Source: Cyanobacteria bacterium QS_8_64_29
Lineage (GTDB): Bacteria; Cyanobacteriota; Cyanobacteriia; Cyanobacteriales; Rubidibacteraceae
Direction of reading: 5' to 3'
Assembly (NCBI GenBank): GCA_003022125.1
Contig: PXQH01000005.1
Coordinates: 13,912-47,994, forward strand
Length of the DNA stretch: 34,083 bases
Notes under the pieces: model-generated
Told to the model about the DNA's origin: nothing
Databases searched by the model: none
The model's input: the letters and a program-made list of their open reading frames with translations, nothing else
Part shown: positions 16,275 to 23,999 of the stretch, piece by piece
How positions within the stretch are numbered: the first letter of the stretch is position 1
How the letters are laid out: every line of letters starts with the position of its first letter
Translations under genes and position numbers: made by a program

Positions 16275-17107
16275 CTAACGGCACTGACAATGCCAGACCA
16301 CTGCACTTTCTTGGCCCGGCAGCGGCGGTAGGAGAAAAAGTACGCCGGCTGCTGGTAGGTGCAGTAGGGCGTGATCGCGATCTGGGTCGGGCTCAGGCCC
16401 ATGGCCTCGAGCTGCAAGCGATTGGCCCGCGCGACATCGAGGCGAGCTCGCCCTGGTTGCGCATCCGGCAGAAGCGGCGAGTCAGGTAGCGACTGCAGCG
16501 CTGACAGGATGGCATCAGGATCGTCGCTGGGCTGCGACGGGAGCAGGCTGGCACCCACCCGCGCAGCAACCGGGCTCGAGACCTGATAGAACTCGCCGGC
16601 AATGGCGGGACCCAACGCCACGCGCAGATCGCTTAGCTGGCTGCCCGTTGCCGTCAGGCGCGCGATCGCTTCAGGCAAGATTCGCTGTGCTGTGCCGCGC
16701 CAACCGGCATGGACGGCAGCAGCTCGCCCGGTGGCGGCATCTGCAATCAGGGCGGGCGTGCAATCGGCAGTGGCCACCCAGACCGCTTGCTGCGGTTGCG
16801 TGGCGAGCGTGCCGTCGGCTTCCAGCGGCTCCCCATCGGCCTCGCTGCCAGGCGCTCCGGCAGCGTCGAGCTCGGCAGCCGTCATGACTCGGTTGCCGTG
16901 GACTTGCCGGGTGCGATAGGCGCGCGCTTGCGGCGCCAGCACGGCCGACAAATCGGTGGGGGATTGCGGATGGAAAGATCGGGTAAAAAAGCCGTGGGCG
17001 AAGGGGTGCAGCAGCTCGCACTGTAAGTAGGGACGGCCATCGACCCAATGCCACTGCCAGCCGGCATCCAGTGCCGGTTGCTGTGGCGTCGGTGAAGTCG
17101 AAACCAC
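16214..17107 (-). CDS. pgeF: Peptidoglycan editing factor PgeF (multicopper-oxidase-like, YfiH/DUF152)
   Basis: PgeF removes wrongly incorporated L-serine-containing peptidoglycan precursors. The family was earlier called polyphenol oxidase or laccase-like, and some members act on purine nucleosides. Conserved features are HGFFTRSF, RQVHGNRV (His70), ATADCTPAL (Cys116) and VHAGWRGTAQRIL (His133), then YCTYQQPAYFFSYRR and KKVQWSGIVS near the normal C terminus (about residue 275). Here the frame does not stop there. It continues 22 codons and reads antisense through tRNA-Thr to a TGA at 16214-16216. I chose GTG at 17107, preceded by AGGTAAGG, over TTG at 17152. It diverges from birA. Confidence 0.9.
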   Translation of the reverse strand: MVSTSPTPQQPALDAGWQWHWVDGRPYLQCELLHPFAHGFFTRSFHPQSPTDLSAVLAPQARAYRTRQVHGNRVMTAAELDAAGAPGSEADGEPLEADGTLATQPQQAVWVATADCTPALIADAATGRAAAVHAGWRGTAQRILPEAIARLTATGSQLSDLRVALGPAIAGEFYQVSSPVAARVGASLLPSQPSDDPDAILSALQSLPDSPLLPDAQPGRARLDVARANRLQLEAMGLSPTQIAITPYCTYQQPAYFFSYRRCRAKKVQWSGIVSAVRADERIRTADQPITNRTLYR

Positions 17108-17200
17108 GATCCTTACCTCGCTGCCATCACGACCGAGCCGGCCAAGCCCCAAGCTGCCTCATGCTAGCTTAGGGCGCATCCCTATTGACGGCTGTCCGCC

Positions 17201-18004
17201 TTGGATGTTGCTGAGTTCCATCGCGCTTACGCCGCTCTCAACCCGCAGGCCAGCACCGGGCTCACCGTACGTGCCTACGGCACGCTGCCCTCGACCAACT
17301 GCACCCTTTGGCAGCTGCTCGATTGGGGAGAAGCGCCGCCAGTTGCCATTGTAGCGCGCCGCCAAACGGCTGGCCGGGGCCAATGGGGGCGGCGCTGGCA
17401 CTCGCCGCCCGGCGGCCTTTACCTATCGATCACGCTGACCCCGCAAATCCCAGCAGATTGCAGCTTGCAACTGACGCTCTGCAGTGCTTGGGGGATCGCC
17501 CGGGCGCTGCACGACTGCAACGTGCCCGTCCAGCTCAAGTGGCCCAACGACTTGGCCATCCGCGATCGCAAGCTAGGCGGCATTAAAACCGAGACCCGCG
17601 TGCGGGGGCATCAGATCGTGCAGGCCGTCGTTGGCGTGGGCATCAACTGGATCAACCCCGTCCCGCCAACCGGAATTAACTTGCAATCGGTCTTGCAAGC
17701 GCAAGCAGCCCCGGCCATCCGCAACCGGGAGCAGCTGGCTGCCACTGTTGCCAGTGGCGTCCTCTCGGGATGGGCAACGTACCGGGCCCAGGGCATGGCC
17801 TCCCTATTGCAGGGCTACCATCGCTTCCTCAGCCATCAGGGACGCTCGGTCGCGATTGGCGAGACGCCGGGAACCATTGTCGGCGTAACCCTTGATGGGC
17901 GCTTGCGCGTCCGCCTTGCTAACCCGGATGCGCCCAGTGAGGTTTGGTACAGGCCGGGCGAAATTTCGCTAGGCTACGCCCGCTCGGAGCCGTTCGCTGG
18001 CTGA
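17201..18004 (+). CDS. birA: Biotin--[acetyl-CoA-carboxylase] ligase
   Basis: BirA activates biotin with ATP and attaches it to the lysine of the biotin carboxyl carrier protein, partner of AccC encoded earlier in the window. The 267-residue protein has the biotinyl-AMP-binding loop RRQTAGRGQWGRRW (about residues 53-66), SPPGGLYLSI, LKWPNDL (112-118), KLGGIKTE and VVGVGINW (143-150). There is no N-terminal helix-turn-helix, so it is the ligase-only type and not a transcriptional repressor. The frame starts with TTG at 17201; the nearby ATG at 17205 is out of frame. It ends 14 bases from the convergent coiled-coil gene. Confidence 0.93.
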   Translation: MDVAEFHRAYAALNPQASTGLTVRAYGTLPSTNCTLWQLLDWGEAPPVAIVARRQTAGRGQWGRRWHSPPGGLYLSITLTPQIPADCSLQLTLCSAWGIARALHDCNVPVQLKWPNDLAIRDRKLGGIKTETRVRGHQIVQAVVGVGINWINPVPPTGINLQSVLQAQAAPAIRNREQLAATVASGVLSGWATYRAQGMASLLQGYHRFLSHQGRSVAIGETPGTIVGVTLDGRLRVRLANPDAPSEVWYRPGEISLGYARSEPFAG

Positions 18005-18018
18005 GGGCGCCACCAAGC

Positions 18019-18639
18019 CTACGCCGTCGGCCCTGATTCGGAGCGGTTGCCGCGCTCGTCGCTTGCACCGCTGCTATCGGAGCTACCCAACTCCTCCAGT
18101 CCCAACTGCTGCCAGTCGCGATCGCTGTCGGTTGCCTCTACCTCAGGATCGACCCAGGTTTGCAGGGATTCGCTGTCCCCTGTCCCCATGGCCTCCTCGG
18201 CCAGATCGCTAAATAGCGATTCGAACTCGGCCCAGTCCTGATCGAGCTCGGATGCGTTGGGAGCCGTCGCGGCCGAGAGTTCTTCTGGGGAAGGAAACGG
18301 TGAGGGCTCTTGGGAATCAGCCTCCTCCGAAGCGGAATTCAGCGCCTGGAGCTGGGCATCGCGCTCGGCAATGCGTTCGTCTTTAGCTTGGAGTTGGGCG
18401 TCGTAATCGTGCTTGAGTTGGGCGATTTGCGCCTCGTTTTCGGCCTTGAGGGCTTGCGTTGCTTCGTTGAGATGCGCTTGATGTTGCTGCTGCAACCGCT
18501 CGATTTCGGCCTGGTGCGCTCGCTCGAGCCGTTTTTGCTGTTGTGCCAGCTGCCGCCGGGACAGCCAATAACCGCCGAGCGCACCTGAAGTCCCCCCAAC
18601 GGTTGCAGCCAAAACAATGCTAATGAGCGTGTTGGTGAT
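18019..18639 (-). CDS. Membrane-anchored coiled-coil protein with acidic C-terminal half, unknown function
   Basis: The protein starts with a single hydrophobic helix (TLISIVLAATVGGTSGALGG), followed by a basic SRRQLAQQQKR. A long charged coiled coil follows (about 60 residues, including RAHQAEIERLQQQHQ and repeated AQL/QLQ heptads), then an acidic, Ser/Glu/Asp-rich tail containing DQDWAEFESLFSDLAEE and DWQQLGLEEL. I do not recognise a family. The start is unclear. No ATG or GTG occurs between the upstream in-frame stop and the helix. The only standard option, TTG at 18612, cuts off half the helix. ATC at 18639 has GGAG 7 bases upstream and would give the complete anchor, so I extend the feature to it with caution. 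Confidence 0.6.
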   Translation of the reverse strand: MTNTLISIVLAATVGGTSGALGGYWLSRRQLAQQQKRLERAHQAEIERLQQQHQAHLNEATQALKAENEAQIAQLKHDYDAQLQAKDERIAERDAQLQALNSASEEADSQEPSPFPSPEELSAATAPNASELDQDWAEFESLFSDLAEEAMGTGDSESLQTWVDPEVEATDSDRDWQQLGLEELGSSDSSGASDERGNRSESGPTA

Positions 18640-18701
18640 GGTTGAACTCCGCTGGTGCGTCGCTCCTCCCCGAGTTTACCGCAGCGGGCAAAAGTCGATC
18701 T

Positions 18702-19265
18702 TTAGGCAGCATCTCGTTGCCCCAGCCAGTCCAGGCCCACAAACAGTGCGGCAAGGGTAACGGCGGCGCAGAGCTCGCCCGCTCGGATGCGCTCGCGGAC
18801 GGCCTGCAGCGGCACCACGCCCACCTCGATTTCTTCGGTGATATCGGGCTGGGGGGACTCAACTGGAATGGCGCCCTCGGCCAAAAAAACGTGGATGCAG
18901 TTTGTGTCCTTGCTGGGGTTGTTGTAGAGGGCCGCCAATTTAGTCAGGGTGCGCGCGCGGTAGCCGGTTTCTTCGGCAAGCTCTCGCTCGGCTGCGGCTT
19001 GGCTGCTCTCGGCGGGGGATTGCAGAATGCCAGCCGGTAGCTCCCAAACATTCTCGCCCACCCCATGGCGGTACTGCCGCACCAAGATGACCTCTTGCGC
19101 CAGCGTTAATGGCAGCACTACCGCTATCTCGGGTTTGACGTTAACAAAGTACTCGTCAATGATGTGCCCGTTGGGCAGCTCGACTTTGTCCTGGCGGACG
19201 CGGCACCAGCGCCTATCGAGCGCCCATTGCGAGTCCAGGGTTTTCCACTTGCGCGGCCTTACCAT
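18702..19265 (-). CDS. Nudix hydrolase (ADP-ribose pyrophosphatase-like)
   Basis: Nudix enzymes hydrolyse nucleoside diphosphates linked to another moiety. The 187-residue protein has the Nudix box: a glycine in LPAGILQSPAE, then E-x7-REL-x-EETGY (AAAERELAEETGYRA). One extra residue sits between the Gly and Glu of the usual GX5E. Upstream, EVILVRQYRHGVGENVWELPAG is typical of the ADP-ribose pyrophosphatase subgroup, and YNNPSKDTNCIHVFLAEGA follows. The exact substrate cannot be read from sequence. The start is ATG at 19265; an adjacent in-frame GTG at 19268 is equally possible. It diverges from the dgcA-like gene across only 54 bases. Confidence 0.9.
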   Translation of the reverse strand: MVRPRKWKTLDSQWALDRRWCRVRQDKVELPNGHIIDEYFVNVKPEIAVVLPLTLAQEVILVRQYRHGVGENVWELPAGILQSPAESSQAAAERELAEETGYRARTLTKLAALYNNPSKDTNCIHVFLAEGAIPVESPQPDITEEIEVGVVPLQAVRERIRAGELCAAVTLAALFVGLDWLGQRDAA

Positions 19266-19319
19266 CACCCAATTCGGTGGAGTCGGCGCTCTCCGTTGCC
19301 CATCCTAGACAAACCCAGC

Positions 19320-20372
19320 ATGGAGCTTGCCTGGCAAACGTTTGCCGCACACAAGCGGTTTGCACTCACCATCGCCCGCGGAACCAGCGATCGCACCACC
19401 AACCTCTGGGTGAGCCTGGCGCAAGATGGCCTTGCGGGATGGGGTGAGGCATCGCCGTTTTCCACCGGGCATGGGGAGCCTGGGATCGAGGAGTTGGTGG
19501 CCGAGTGCGAAGCCCTAGCGCCGCGCTTGCAGGCCTACCATCCCGAGCAGCGGCAAGCGATCGCTGCCCTGCTGGCCGAGCGCGAGACCGCAACGGCAGT
19601 CCGCGCCGCGATCGATACGGCCCTTCACGACTGGCTGGGCCAGCGGGTGCAACAGCCGCTATGGCGGCTTGGGGGGCTGGAGCGCGAGCGAATTCCACCT
19701 ACCTCCGTCACGGTGGGCGATCGCGTGATCGCCGGCATCCAGCAGCGCATTGCGGCCTGGCAGCAGCAGCTGACGCTCCGCCGCCTCAAGCTCAAATTGG
19801 GCCATCCGGACGGCATTGTCGCCGATCGCGAGCGCCTGCTGGCTGCGCAACAATCAGCCCCCCAAGCCGAGCTCTACGTGGATGCCAACGGCGGCTGGCA
19901 GCTGTCCGATGCCATTGCCATGTGCGATTGGCTGGCCGAGCGCGGCGTCGAGTACGTGGAACAACCGTTGGCAGTGGGCGACGAAACCGCGCTGGCCGAG
20001 CTGAGCGCTCGCTCGCCACTGCCGCTGTTTGCCGACGAAAGCTGCCGCACCAGCCGCGATGTACCGCTGCTAGCCGATCGCGTTAGCGGCATCAACATCA
20101 AGCTCATGAAGGCAGGGGGGTTAACAGAGGTTGTTCGCATGGTCCACACTGCAAGGGCTTGCGGCCTGCAGGTCATGTACGGCTGCTACGCCGATAGCGT
20201 CCTTGCAAACACGGCCATGGCGCAGCTATCGCCGCTTGCCGATTATCTAGATTTGGACAGCCACTTGAATCTGGTGAATGACCCGTTTGCCGGCGCGGTG
20301 CTGCAGGCGGGCCGCTTGTTGCCCAACGAGCGGGCTGGACTGGGAGTCACCTACCGTGCGCCTGACGGCTGA
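19320..20372 (+). CDS. dgcA: Enolase-superfamily epimerase (dipeptide epimerase / N-acetyl-D-glutamate racemase DgcA-like)
   Basis: The 350-residue protein has the muconate-lactonizing subgroup barrel. The KxK motif is in LRRLKLKLG (Lys157 and Lys159). Metal ligands are Asp188 in YVDANGGW, Glu214 in VEYVEQPL and Asp239 in FADES. The opposing lysine is Lys261 in GINIKLMKAGGL. This pattern fits L-Ala-D/L-Glu epimerases. The following gene is a DUF1611 protein, overlapping by 17 bases. That pair matches the described DgcA/DgcN route, in which D-glutamate is N-acetylated and racemised to the L form. Substrate is inferred from context; a dipeptide from peptidoglycan turnover is the alternative. 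MenC (o-succinylbenzoate synthase) is a less likely relative. The start is ATG at 19320. Confidence 0.82.
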   Translation: MELAWQTFAAHKRFALTIARGTSDRTTNLWVSLAQDGLAGWGEASPFSTGHGEPGIEELVAECEALAPRLQAYHPEQRQAIAALLAERETATAVRAAIDTALHDWLGQRVQQPLWRLGGLERERIPPTSVTVGDRVIAGIQQRIAAWQQQLTLRRLKLKLGHPDGIVADRERLLAAQQSAPQAELYVDANGGWQLSDAIAMCDWLAERGVEYVEQPLAVGDETALAELSARSPLPLFADESCRTSRDVPLLADRVSGINIKLMKAGGLTEVVRMVHTARACGLQVMYGCYADSVLANTAMAQLSPLADYLDLDSHLNLVNDPFAGAVLQAGRLLPNERAGLGVTYRAPDG

Positions 20373-21411
20373 GCATCGGGTCGCGATCTTCCTGCACGGC
20401 GGCATTCGCGGCAATCGCGGCAAAACGGGCTTGACGTTTTTGCGCTACGGCAGCTCGCCGGTTGTTGCGGTTATAGATGCTGACTGCGCGGGCGAATCCC
20501 TCCCGGCGCTAACCGGAATTGCCTGCAACGCGCCCATCGTGGCCTCCTTAGAAGCAGCACTGCCGCACGCGCCCCAGGTCCTGCTGATCGGCATTGCACC
20601 GCCCGGTGGGGCCTTACCCCAGGCATGGTGGCAGGAGCTGGAAGCCGGCGTTGCAGCCGGTCTGTCCGTCGTCAACGGCCTGCACACCCCGCTTGCACCG
20701 CTGGCCGAGCGCCTGCCCGGCGGCACCCTGCAACCCGGGCAGTGGATTTGGGACATCCGTCAAGAACCCGCAGGATTGGGTATTGGCACCGGCCGGGCGC
20801 GAACCCTGCCCTGCCAGCGCATCCTGACGGTGGGAACGGACATGTCGGTGGGCAAAATGTCGGCCAGCCTGGAGCTGCGCCGCTCGGCTCAAGAACGCGG
20901 CATCAACGTCCGCTTTTTGGCAACCGGTCAAGGGGGGCTGGCCATTGCTGGCGATGGCGTACCGCTGGATGCCGTGCGCGTGGACTACGCAGCGGGCGCG
21001 ATCGAGCGCTCGGCCCTGGAGCTCGGTCCCGAGTGTTCCCTACTGCTGATTGAGGGGCAAGGTGCGCTCATTCACCCCGGCTCGACGGCTACGCTGCCGC
21101 TGCTGCGCGGCAGCCAACCCACGGGTTTGGTACTGGTCCATCGGGCCGGCCAGCAGGTACTGCACAATTTGCCCGATGTTGCTATCCCGCCACTGCCAGA
21201 GGTCATTCGCCTGTATGAGGCGGTGGCCAATGCTGCCGGTACCTTCGGCCCGGTGGCTGTGGAGGCGATCGCGCTCAACACGGGCGGGCTGGATGAGCCA
21301 GATGCTCGAGCGGTCATTGCTCGCGTCCGTCAAGAGACTGGACTGCCCTGTACCGATGCCGTGCGCTTTGGCGGCGACGCCCTTTTGGAGGCTGTTGCGG
21401 CGCCTGCCTGA
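20356..21411 (+). CDS. dgcN: DUF1611 P-loop protein (D-glutamate N-acetyltransferase DgcN-like)
   Basis: The 351-residue protein has the DUF1611 layout: an N-terminal Rossmann-like part beginning RVAIFLHGGIRGNRGKTGLTFLRY, then GIAPPGGALP, VVNGLHTPLAP, and a P-loop-like GTDMSVGKMSASLEL (about residues 160-174). Further on are FLATGQGGLAIAGDGVPLDAV and LIEGQGALIHPG. DgcN was recently assigned D-glutamate N-acetyltransferase activity, working with DgcA. The GTG at 20356 follows GGGAG (20342-20346) and begins at the family N terminus; the longer frame from 20278 lies inside the epimerase gene. The 17-base overlap suggests coupled translation. Confidence 0.8.
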   Translation: MRLTAEHRVAIFLHGGIRGNRGKTGLTFLRYGSSPVVAVIDADCAGESLPALTGIACNAPIVASLEAALPHAPQVLLIGIAPPGGALPQAWWQELEAGVAAGLSVVNGLHTPLAPLAERLPGGTLQPGQWIWDIRQEPAGLGIGTGRARTLPCQRILTVGTDMSVGKMSASLELRRSAQERGINVRFLATGQGGLAIAGDGVPLDAVRVDYAAGAIERSALELGPECSLLLIEGQGALIHPGSTATLPLLRGSQPTGLVLVHRAGQQVLHNLPDVAIPPLPEVIRLYEAVANAAGTFGPVAVEAIALNTGGLDEPDARAVIARVRQETGLPCTDAVRFGGDALLEAVAAPA

Positions 21412-21433
21412 GACGCTTCCTGCTTGCGCTCGC

Positions 21434-21439
21434 TAAGAT
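21434..21439 (+). promoter_or_regulatory. Possible -10 element for the M48 protease gene
   Basis: TAAGAT lies about 40 bases before the ATG in the 67-base gap after dgcN. No -35 at usual spacing is seen. Confidence 0.25.
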
Positions 21440-21478
21440 TGCAACAGCCGCTCGCAGGGCACTGTTAGGACAGAGGCC

Positions 21479-23092
21479 ATGGTCCGCTCTCACGACGGCA
21501 TTGGGATAGCACTGAGCTTGCTGCTGCCGGGAGCAGCCGCACTGGCAGTATTGCCAGCCCAGGCGCGATCGCAGGCACCGGTCGTTGCCAGTGCGGATGG
21601 CGCTAACGAGAAGAGCTCTAGCAAAGAGGAAAATAAGAAAAACAGCGACAAATCGGATCGGGCGGACAAAGAGACTACCGAGAGCGAGGCTGAGGCCAGC
21701 GATGGCAAGGCGCTAAGCGAGGCCGAGCGACAGCGGCGGCAGACGCTAATTGAGGCGGACGAGCTCTATCGCGCCGGCAAGCGCGAAGCAGCCCAGCAAC
21801 GCTACCGCCAGGCGAAAGCGCCGTTTGCCTCAGCCCAACCGGCTGAGGCTGCCAAGGCCGACGATCCCTACTCCGATGCGGCCGAGCTGCCGCCGGGCGG
21901 GCAAGTATACTGGCGCAACTACCAGCAAGGACAAAAGCAGCAGCTCGAAAGCAAAGTCCTGGCATCACTGCAGCTGCTTGTCAAAAAACATCCCACCTTC
22001 ATCCCCGGCCACTTGCAATATGCCCAAGTCCTCGCTCAACGCGATCGCCATGATCGCGCCATTCAGGTCCTGGAGCGCGCCCTGGATCGCTACCCGGATC
22101 AACCCAAACTGGTGCGCGCCACCGTCGAGTCCTACGCTCAGGCCGAGCGCTGGTTGCAGGGCTCGATCGTGGCGCGGCGCTTTGCCCTGACCCATCCCGA
22201 CCATCCTCAGGCCGATACCTTCCGCGACCTAGCCGACAAGCAACTCGAGCGCCAACAGGAGTACTTGCGCGCTGAGATGCGCACCAATGCTATTGCCAAT
22301 CTATTTACTGGTGCCCTCAGCTATGGCCTGACTGGCAGCCTGCTCGGCCCACTTTCAGCTGCCGAGAGCGCAGCCCTACTGTTGCGCGGCGAGTCGAGCG
22401 TCGGCGAGCAAATAGCTGAGGGAGCTCGCGAGCAGCTGCCCATGGTTGAGGATGAGGCGGTCGTGAACTACGTGCGCGATCTGGGCAACGAGGTGGCGCG
22501 CTATACCGGCCGCGATGAGTTCGACTACCAATTCTACGTGGTCAAGGACGAGCACCTGAACGCCTTTGCCCTGCCCGGCGGCAAAGTGTTCGTCCATGCC
22601 GGCGCCCTTACCGAGGCTGAGTCCAAAGCCGAGCTAGCCGGGCTACTGGCACACGAGCTAGCCCACGCTGCCCTCTCGCACGGCTTCCAGCGCGTTACCC
22701 AAGGCAACCTCACCGCCAACCTAACCGAGTTTCTACCGCTGGGCGGGACAGCTGCCAACCTGCTGGTGCTCGACTATACCCGCGATACGGAGCGGGAAGC
22801 TGATTTGGTGGGCACGCGCATCTTGGCTGCCAGTCAGTACGCTGCCGATGGGCTGTACGGCTTCATGAAAACGGTCGAGGCCCAAGCGGACGACCGTCCG
22901 CCCGTCTGGCTGGCGAGCCACCCCAAACCAGGCGATCGGGCGCGCAACATCAAGCAGGCCATTGTCAGCCACGGCTACAATCGCTACGCCTACGAGGGGG
23001 TGGCCGAGCACCAAAAGATTCAAACCCAGGTTGAGGCCATTATCGAGCAATGCAAGCAGAGCGGGGAGTGCGGCAAGCAACAGGAGCAATAG
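21479..23092 (+). CDS. Secreted M48-family zinc metalloprotease with tetratricopeptide-like region
   Basis: The 537-residue protein starts with a signal peptide (hydrophobic residues 8-26, ending PAQA). A very charged Lys/Glu/Ser/Asp-rich linker follows (about residues 41-75). A helical region with TPR-like repeats comes next (about 85-260, for example HLQYAQVLAQRDRHDRAIQV). The peptidase domain has the HExxH zinc motif in LLAHELAHAALSHG (His392, Glu393, His396) and a third ligand Glu440 in DTEREADLVGTRIL. The set of features resembles BepA/YfgC-type periplasmic metalloproteases that survey outer-membrane protein assembly, but the TPR part is N-terminal here, whereas BepA has it C-terminal. 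Two cysteines lie in the last 15 residues. It is convergent with the EI24 gene, 3 bases apart. Confidence 0.88.
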   Translation: MVRSHDGIGIALSLLLPGAAALAVLPAQARSQAPVVASADGANEKSSSKEENKKNSDKSDRADKETTESEAEASDGKALSEAERQRRQTLIEADELYRAGKREAAQQRYRQAKAPFASAQPAEAAKADDPYSDAAELPPGGQVYWRNYQQGQKQQLESKVLASLQLLVKKHPTFIPGHLQYAQVLAQRDRHDRAIQVLERALDRYPDQPKLVRATVESYAQAERWLQGSIVARRFALTHPDHPQADTFRDLADKQLERQQEYLRAEMRTNAIANLFTGALSYGLTGSLLGPLSAAESAALLLRGESSVGEQIAEGAREQLPMVEDEAVVNYVRDLGNEVARYTGRDEFDYQFYVVKDEHLNAFALPGGKVFVHAGALTEAESKAELAGLLAHELAHAALSHGFQRVTQGNLTANLTEFLPLGGTAANLLVLDYTRDTEREADLVGTRILAASQYAADGLYGFMKTVEAQADDRPPVWLASHPKPGDRARNIKQAIVSHGYNRYAYEGVAEHQKIQTQVEAIIEQCKQSGECGKQQEQ

Positions 23093-23095
23093 CCG

Positions 23096-23926
23096 CTAGC
23101 CGGCCGTCGAGCGCTCGGGCAGTCGGGGCAGCCCGCGATCGCAAACGAAAAGCGTTCCCGCCGCCATGCACAGCGGCACCGTCAGCAGATTGAGCAGCGG
23201 CACGCTCACTAGCACCAGGCAAACCAGGCTAAAGCTACCGCTAGCCGGCAGGTTGTCATAGACCAGTTTGAGCTTGTCGCGAAAGCGCAAGCGCCGCCGC
23301 TCCAGCGGCCCGTCAAAAAAGTCCAGGCACAGGACCGTTGCCGCGATCGCTACGCTACCGGCGCTGGCAACCAGCGACCCCAGCCCCGGTACGATATTAA
23401 CTAGCAGCAGTACCAAACCGGCGCTAGCTGCAAAGGCCAGTTTCTGCAGCTCGAACAGCAGCGCCCGGCCAATGTCGCGCGCGATGCCGACCGGCACGAT
23501 CCGGGCTTGGCCCAAGCGATAGCGCTCGACCTCCTCCGAGAGCTGCCCGTACCAAGGCGAGCCTAAAACGCTGCCAAACTGCACTAGGGCAAACCCGGTC
23601 AGCAGCAAGATGGCAGCCGCCAGCAGCAGGCGCAGCACCCACCCAAAGGCTCGAACGGCCCCCTCGAGCACGCTCAGCCAGTCGGGAAGCGCTGCAATGG
23701 CCCCATCCACCCAAGCTGATAGGGCTTGGGTGAGCACTGAGATTCCCTGCCAGCCAAAGTACAGCAACCCGGCATAGAGGGCGATGCCAACGGCCCCATT
23801 GACCGCGATCGGAATGAGGAGATAGCGCCACAGGCGGGGCGCACGCTGCAGCAAGCGCAAGGCGCGCAACGGATAAGTGGCGCCGGTTACTAGGCCGAAT
23901 CCGCTAAGGACGTGTTGCATGGGCAT
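23096..23926 (-). CDS. EI24/CysZ-family membrane protein
   Basis: The 276-residue protein has several long hydrophobic segments. These include YLLIPIAVNGAVGIALYAGLLYFG, a long pair in the middle (LRLLLAAAILLLTGFALVQFG), LVLLLVNIVPGLGSLVASAG, and a last one (SLVCLVLVSVPLLNLLTVPLC). The opening GFGLVTGATYPLRALRLLQRAPRLWRYLLIP and the segment GSPWYGQLSEEVERY are typical of the EI24 domain family, which includes the sulfate permease CysZ. Transport of sulfate is not shown. The protein starts MPM, so ATG at 23926 or 23920 are both possible. Confidence 0.85.
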   Translation of the reverse strand: MPMQHVLSGFGLVTGATYPLRALRLLQRAPRLWRYLLIPIAVNGAVGIALYAGLLYFGWQGISVLTQALSAWVDGAIAALPDWLSVLEGAVRAFGWVLRLLLAAAILLLTGFALVQFGSVLGSPWYGQLSEEVERYRLGQARIVPVGIARDIGRALLFELQKLAFAASAGLVLLLVNIVPGLGSLVASAGSVAIAATVLCLDFFDGPLERRRLRFRDKLKLVYDNLPASGSFSLVCLVLVSVPLLNLLTVPLCMAAGTLFVCDRGLPRLPERSTAG

Positions 23927-23999
23927 TCGAGCCGCTCAGCCTACCATGGCCTTGTTAATTGTACCGAGCTGCCGCCCTGGCGGGTATCAACACAAGCGT

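Noticed and set aside
19164-19319. N-terminal extension of the epimerase from the in-frame ATG at 19164
   Set aside because: It would overlap the Nudix gene start antisense and adds 52 residues unlike the enolase-superfamily N terminus.
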